From the NCBI RefSeq assembly GCF_025716945.1, contig NZ_JAOVZT010000013.1, positions 45,459-109,458 on the forward strand: 64,000 nt of DNA. Direction: 5' to 3'. The notes under the pieces were generated by a model, which did not search any database, was not told the origin of the DNA, and was given only the letters and a program-made list of their open reading frames with translations. Positions 62,101 to 64,000 of this stretch are shown in pieces; positions within the stretch are counted from its first letter, which is position 1, and the number at the start of each line of letters is the position of its first letter. Origin of the DNA: Geodermatophilus sp. YIM 151500. Lineage in GTDB: Bacteria; Actinomycetota; Actinomycetes; Mycobacteriales; Geodermatophilaceae. The translations under genes and the position numbers were made by a program.

Positions 62101-62993
62101 GCCGGCCCACCCGCTCCCGCCGGCAGGTGACCCGCCGTGACCTGCTGCTGCAGATCGGTGAGCTGGACCGGTGGAGCCGCGGCGGCGCCCGCGGCGGGGT
62201 GGTCGGGCAGCTCAGCCTCGACCTCATGGGCCTGGAGGGTGCCGACGCCGCCGGCGGGACCGGTGAGACCTCGACCAGCGGTGGGGAACCGGCGCTCGAC
62301 TGGGCGGCCGGCAGCGGGCTGCCCGAGTTCACCGACGCCGAACTGGTCCGCGCCGAGCTCGAGGTGCTCGGCCTGGACGCCAGCCGGCACGTCGTCGCCT
62401 TCTACCGGCCCTTCCTGGCCGCGCTCGGCGCGGTGCCGGCCGGTGAGCTGCTCGGCTGCCGCAGCGGGGCCGAGGTGCTGGTGGCGGGGGTCAAGGTGGC
62501 CACCCAGACCCCGCCCATCCGGTCGGGACGCCGGGTGGTGTTCGTGACCCTGGACGACGGCACCGGCTGCACCGACTCCACCTTCTTCGAGGACGCGCAG
62601 GGACCGTACGCGGCGACGGTCTTCCACTCCTGGCTGCTGGTCATCCGCGGGGTGCTGCGGCGCACCGGCCCGCGCGGGGTGTCGCTGCGGGCGACCGGCG
62701 CGTGGGAACTGCCGGCCCTGCACGAGGCGTGGGAGGCGGAGGGGGTGCCCGCGGTGGCCGAGCTGATGGCCGCGCCCGGGCGGTACACCGAGCAGGCGAT
62801 CGCCGGGGCGGCGGCGTCGCACGGTCCGCGCCCGGTGGTCGTCAAGCCGGTTCTCGTCCACCCCACCGGCTTCCGGATGTCGCCGTACGCCGACATCAAG
62901 CCGGCCGGCGACGACACGATGACCCGCGTCCGGCGGGAGGCCGGAGCGCCGCGCAAGCTCTGGCACTCCAGCCCCGGCAGCTCCGGTCACTGA
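59196..62993 (+). CDS. dnaE2: Error-prone DNA polymerase DnaE2 (ImuC)
   Basis: 1265 residues, C-family polymerase. N-terminal PHP domain (FVHLHVASGYSMRYG), then the palm with catalytic Asp in LPDVDIDVE (PDVDID at 449-454) and LLKLDLLGIR, fingers, a helix-hairpin-helix and an OB domain near the C-terminus. DnaE2 lacks the beta-clamp motif of DnaE1 and needs ImuB in mycobacteria. A Pro/Arg/Gly-rich insert lies at about residues 88-125. Last gene of the LexA-controlled operon; GTG overlaps the HEPN stop (GTGA). Confidence 0.96.
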   Translation: MSDPFVHLHVASGYSMRYGANHPADLVARAAEHGMAALALTDRDGLYGAVKFALACRAAGVRPLFGVDLSVAPTLDAALPPALAPGLGEAPAPRARRAHPPGGQPAGRPARRVPARGGASVDPRLPRVTFLARDGAGWRSLCRLTSATHLRGTRGEPVSSLAVAAEHATGLVALLGPGSPVGRALAAGRADLAEAHLDAWRAVFDAGRLVIEVVHHRGRGDRARAQALLRFADRTGVPAVLTNAVRYVDALDAPTADVLDATRRLVPLGQRHVDRRTAEGYLKSGKEMAEVADDLAGPDRDAALRLLERTARLAEQCAVDVRADLGIGTVRYPELDVVTTPAERGLTPAQVLRARCEAGLGRRGMVDTRTVRQRLDEELAVIDQLGYPSYFLTVADVVDLIKSSRVRAAARGSGAGSLVTYLLGISDVDPIRYGLLMERFLSPLRHQLPDVDIDVESARRMEVYDAVIERFGADRVSCISMMDTYRVRHAIRDVGAALGLPVAEVDAVAKAFPHIRASQVHAALRDLPELQASRLGSRRTGGTGDLDLLFDLVARLDGLPRHIALHPCGVLLSDATLLDRTPVENSYLGYPMSQFDKDDVEELGLLKLDLLGIRMQSAIAHALDEVARVDGETVDIDAIPRDDPTTFELIQSTRTLGMFQIESPGQRELVGKFGPRTFEDIIIDISLFRPGPVKSDMVTPFLMARNGWREPVYPHPDLAPALEQTAGVVVFHEQVLQIVARMTGCTLAEADEVRRALGERDAHPEVRAWFMPRALDEGYPVEVAEKVWEVLAAFGSFGFCKAHAAAFALPTYQSAWLKTHHTAAFLAGVLTHDPGMYPKRLILDDARNFGVRVLGLDVNASADTYRVEKLAPEWLRGDDTDGSTPVGSRPGWMPATMPDPSRYGIRLSLSDVKGISDDEVVRIRAGQPYRSLADFWQRASVSRPVVERLVLAGGFDSLYGFGIRDREAGRPTRSRRQVTRRDLLLQIGELDRWSRGGARGGVVGQLSLDLMGLEGADAAGGTGETSTSGGEPALDWAAGSGLPEFTDAELVRAELEVLGLDASRHVVAFYRPFLAALGAVPAGELLGCRSGAEVLVAGVKVATQTPPIRSGRRVVFVTLDDGTGCTDSTFFEDAQGPYAATVFHSWLLVIRGVLRRTGPRGVSLRATGAWELPALHEAWEAEGVPAVAELMAAPGRYTEQAIAGAAASHGPRPVVVKPVLVHPTGFRMSPYADIKPAGDDTMTRVRREAGAPRKLWHSSPGSSGH

Positions 62994-62997
62994 CCCT

Positions 62998-63061
62998 CCG
63001 CGACGGTGTGCGCAGGCGCCCGGCCCGCCATCGGGAAGGGGATCCCCGCACACCGTCGCGG
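62998..63061 (+). terminator. Long hairpin after dnaE2
   Basis: 15-bp perfect arms (62998-63012 with 63047-63061) around a 34-nt loop that itself has a GGGGATCCCC palindrome. Begins 5 bp after the dnaE2 stop. Confidence 0.6.
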
Positions 63062-63110
63062 CCCGGGACGGCGCGGTGGCCGGCGCGGCACCGGGTGCCC
63101 GTGCCGCCGT

Positions 63111-63116
63111 TACGCT
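63111..63116 (+). promoter_or_regulatory. Leaderless-type -10 for the methyltransferase
   Basis: TACGCT lies 6 nt before the GTG at 63123. Confidence 0.55.
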
Positions 63117-63122
63117 CCGGAC

Positions 63123-63899
63123 GTGACGACCGCCTCCCGGGCCGCGGAGCAGCTCCCCGCCCGCACCGCCGCGATGTGGTCGGCGCTCGACGCGGTGCTC
63201 GGCGCCGGCTCGGCGCTGCGCGTGCTCGACGTCGGCGGCGGCAGCGGCACCCTCGCCGTCCCGCTGGCCCGGGCCGGGCACGACGTCACCGTGGTCGATC
63301 CCAGCGCCGACGCGCTGGCCACCCTCCGCCGCCGCGCCGAGACCGCGGGCGTGGGCGCGCGGGTCCGCGGCGTCCAGGGCGACGGCGACCTCCTGCACGA
63401 GGTGCTGCCCGCCCTCACCGGCGGAACCGGTGCCTGCGGAACCGGCGACGGCGGCGACGGCGGTTACGACGTCGCCCTGTGCCACTCGGTGCTCGAGGTC
63501 GTCGACGACCCCGCGACCACCCTCCGCGAGATCGCCGGCGCCCTGCGGCCCGGCGGGCTGGTGAGCGTGGCGACGACCAACCGTGCCGGCGCCGTCCTCA
63601 CCCGCGCGCTGAGCGGTCACCCCCGCGAGGCGCTCGGCCTGCTGGAGGGCCGCGACGCCGAGCCCGGCCGGGCCCGGCCGGTGCGCCGCCGCTTCGATCC
63701 CGCCGGTCTGCTCGCGCTGGTGGAGGAGGCCGGCCTGCGACCGGGGCGGTGGCGCGGCGTCGCCGTCGTCGCCGATCTGCTGGAGTCCGCCTCCGGCGCC
63801 GATCCCGACGCGATCCGCGCCGTCGAACTCGCCCTCGCCGAGGTCTCGCCCTACCGCGACGTCGCCACGGGGCTGCACCTCCTGGCCGAGCGGCCGTGA
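63123..63899 (+). CDS. SAM-dependent methyltransferase, class I
   Basis: 258 residues. Motif I is RVLDVGGGSGTLAVPLA, motif II VTVVDPSADAL, and a later DVALCHSVLEVVDDP with LREIAGALRPGGLVSV is the standard class I Rossmann core. The C-terminal part (RFDPAGLLALVEEAGL) is typical of ubiquinone/arsenite-type or uncharacterised methyltransferases. The substrate is unknown. GTGA overlap with the next gene suggests co-translation. Confidence 0.9.
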   Translation: MTTASRAAEQLPARTAAMWSALDAVLGAGSALRVLDVGGGSGTLAVPLARAGHDVTVVDPSADALATLRRRAETAGVGARVRGVQGDGDLLHEVLPALTGGTGACGTGDGGDGGYDVALCHSVLEVVDDPATTLREIAGALRPGGLVSVATTNRAGAVLTRALSGHPREALGLLEGRDAEPGRARPVRRRFDPAGLLALVEEAGLRPGRWRGVAVVADLLESASGADPDAIRAVELALAEVSPYRDVATGLHLLAERP

Positions 63900-64000
63900 G
63901 GCCCGCCCGCCACGCGGCGGACGGCGCCCGGCCCGGCCCGCCGCTGCCCCCGGACCCGCTGCCCCCGGACCCGCTGCCCCCGGACCCGCTGCCCCCGGAC
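63896..64000 (+). CDS. Start of a proline-rich protein, truncated by the window edge
   Basis: A GTG at 63896 overlaps the methyltransferase stop (GTGA) and its frame is open to the end of the window (35 codons). The visible part is VRPARHAADGARPGPP followed by LPPDP repeats. The fold beyond cannot be seen. It might be a low-complexity leader of a conserved gene or a chance frame. Confidence 0.5.
   Translation, partial: MRPARHAADGARPGPPLPPDPLPPDPLPPDPLPPD
63944..64000 (+). repeat. 15-bp tandem repeat (LPPDP), continuing past the window
   Basis: CTGCCCCCGGACCCG is repeated three full times (63944, 63959, 63974) plus 12 bases of a fourth copy at the edge. The copies are identical. Confidence 0.9.

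Noticed and set aside
58197..63878. A 1893-codon open frame on the minus strand opposite dnaE2
   Set aside because: It is antisense to dnaE2, which has every expected polymerase motif. The frame is rich in Gly/Arg/Asp/His/Val with no domain, typical of long shadow frames in high-GC DNA.
63944..64000. Possible CRISPR or satellite array
   Set aside because: The copies are directly adjacent with no spacers and keep one reading frame, so it is a coding tandem repeat.

Overview
High-GC actinobacterial chromosome with dense coding and frequent GTG starts. There is no rRNA or tRNA gene, insertion sequence, phage gene or CRISPR array in the window. The gene set and order point to Geodermatophilaceae or a near relative: an actinobacterial bc1-aa3 respiratory cluster, PimB', PknL, type II DAHP synthase, and heterodimeric lycopene cyclase plus other carotenoid genes. 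From memory of M. tuberculosis, much of the window follows the Rv2201-to-Rv2172c neighbourhood (asnB, ctaC, ctaF, qcrCAB, ctaE, trpD, DnaQ/GIY-YIG protein, pimB', fadD15, SRPBCC, ArsA-like, plsC-like, Rv2179c-like RNase, aroG, pknL, Rv2175c-like, prenyl synthase, metF), with accessory genes inserted.

Layout. 1-7.4 kb: 5' tip of asnB, two small membrane genes, ctaC-ctaF, and the opposing ctaE-qcrC-qcrA-qcrB operon. 7.5-12.2 kb: receiver-like protein, trpD, an HD-GYP/LuxR regulator coupled to a SnoaL-like protein, and an alpha/beta hydrolase. 12.2-21 kb: RAM-domain protein with a DnaQ/GIY-YIG nuclease, a Ser/Thr kinase, a CxxC protein, an M48 protease, pimB' and fadD15. 21-24.2 kb: SRPBCC, ArsA-like and collagen-like CxxC proteins and a ROK kinase in one run, closed by a 24-bp perfect hairpin. 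24.2-30.4 kb: TIGR00300 enzyme, hydrolase, PlsC-like acyltransferase, exoribonuclease and an NmrA-type reductase. 30.4-35.9 kb: remnant of a chemotaxis receptor, PPi-type phosphofructokinase, aroG, threonine aldolase and endonuclease IV. 35.9-43.7 kb: pknL divergent from its Rv2175c-type partner, then crtYc-crtYd facing crtE-crtI-crtB, then metF. 43.7-53.2 kb: a DUF222/HNH gene with a LexA box, a LolA-like/ABC transporter operon, a second NmrA-type reductase, a lipase, a CDP-alcohol transferase, adenosine kinase and a flavin reductase-like protein. 53.3-58.2 kb: a second carotenoid operon (CrtO-like, CruF-like, GT2) with GNAT and YbaK genes upstream. 58.3-64 kb: SOS cassette with a LexA box, DUF6504, HEPN and dnaE2, then a methyltransferase and the start of a proline-rich gene.

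How the genes work together. The respiratory genes make most of a cytochrome bc1-aa3 supercomplex; ctaD is not in the window. The two carotenoid blocks together could make a cyclised and/or hydroxylated, ketolated and glycosylated C40 pigment. The two LexA boxes place dnaE2 and the DUF222/HNH gene under DNA-damage control. Many genes have a TANNNT -10 hexamer only 6-8 nt before the start codon, which suggests leaderless transcription.

The most notable oddity is ctaC. Its reading frame lacks the lipoprotein signal peptide usual for actinobacterial CtaC, and what looks like the start of that signal peptide lies in another frame just upstream. I see no clear-cut unknown multi-gene system. The best candidates for follow-up are the SOS cassette without imuA/imuB, the stop-to-stop hairpin, and the collagen-like CxxC protein beside a lysine-less ArsA homologue.
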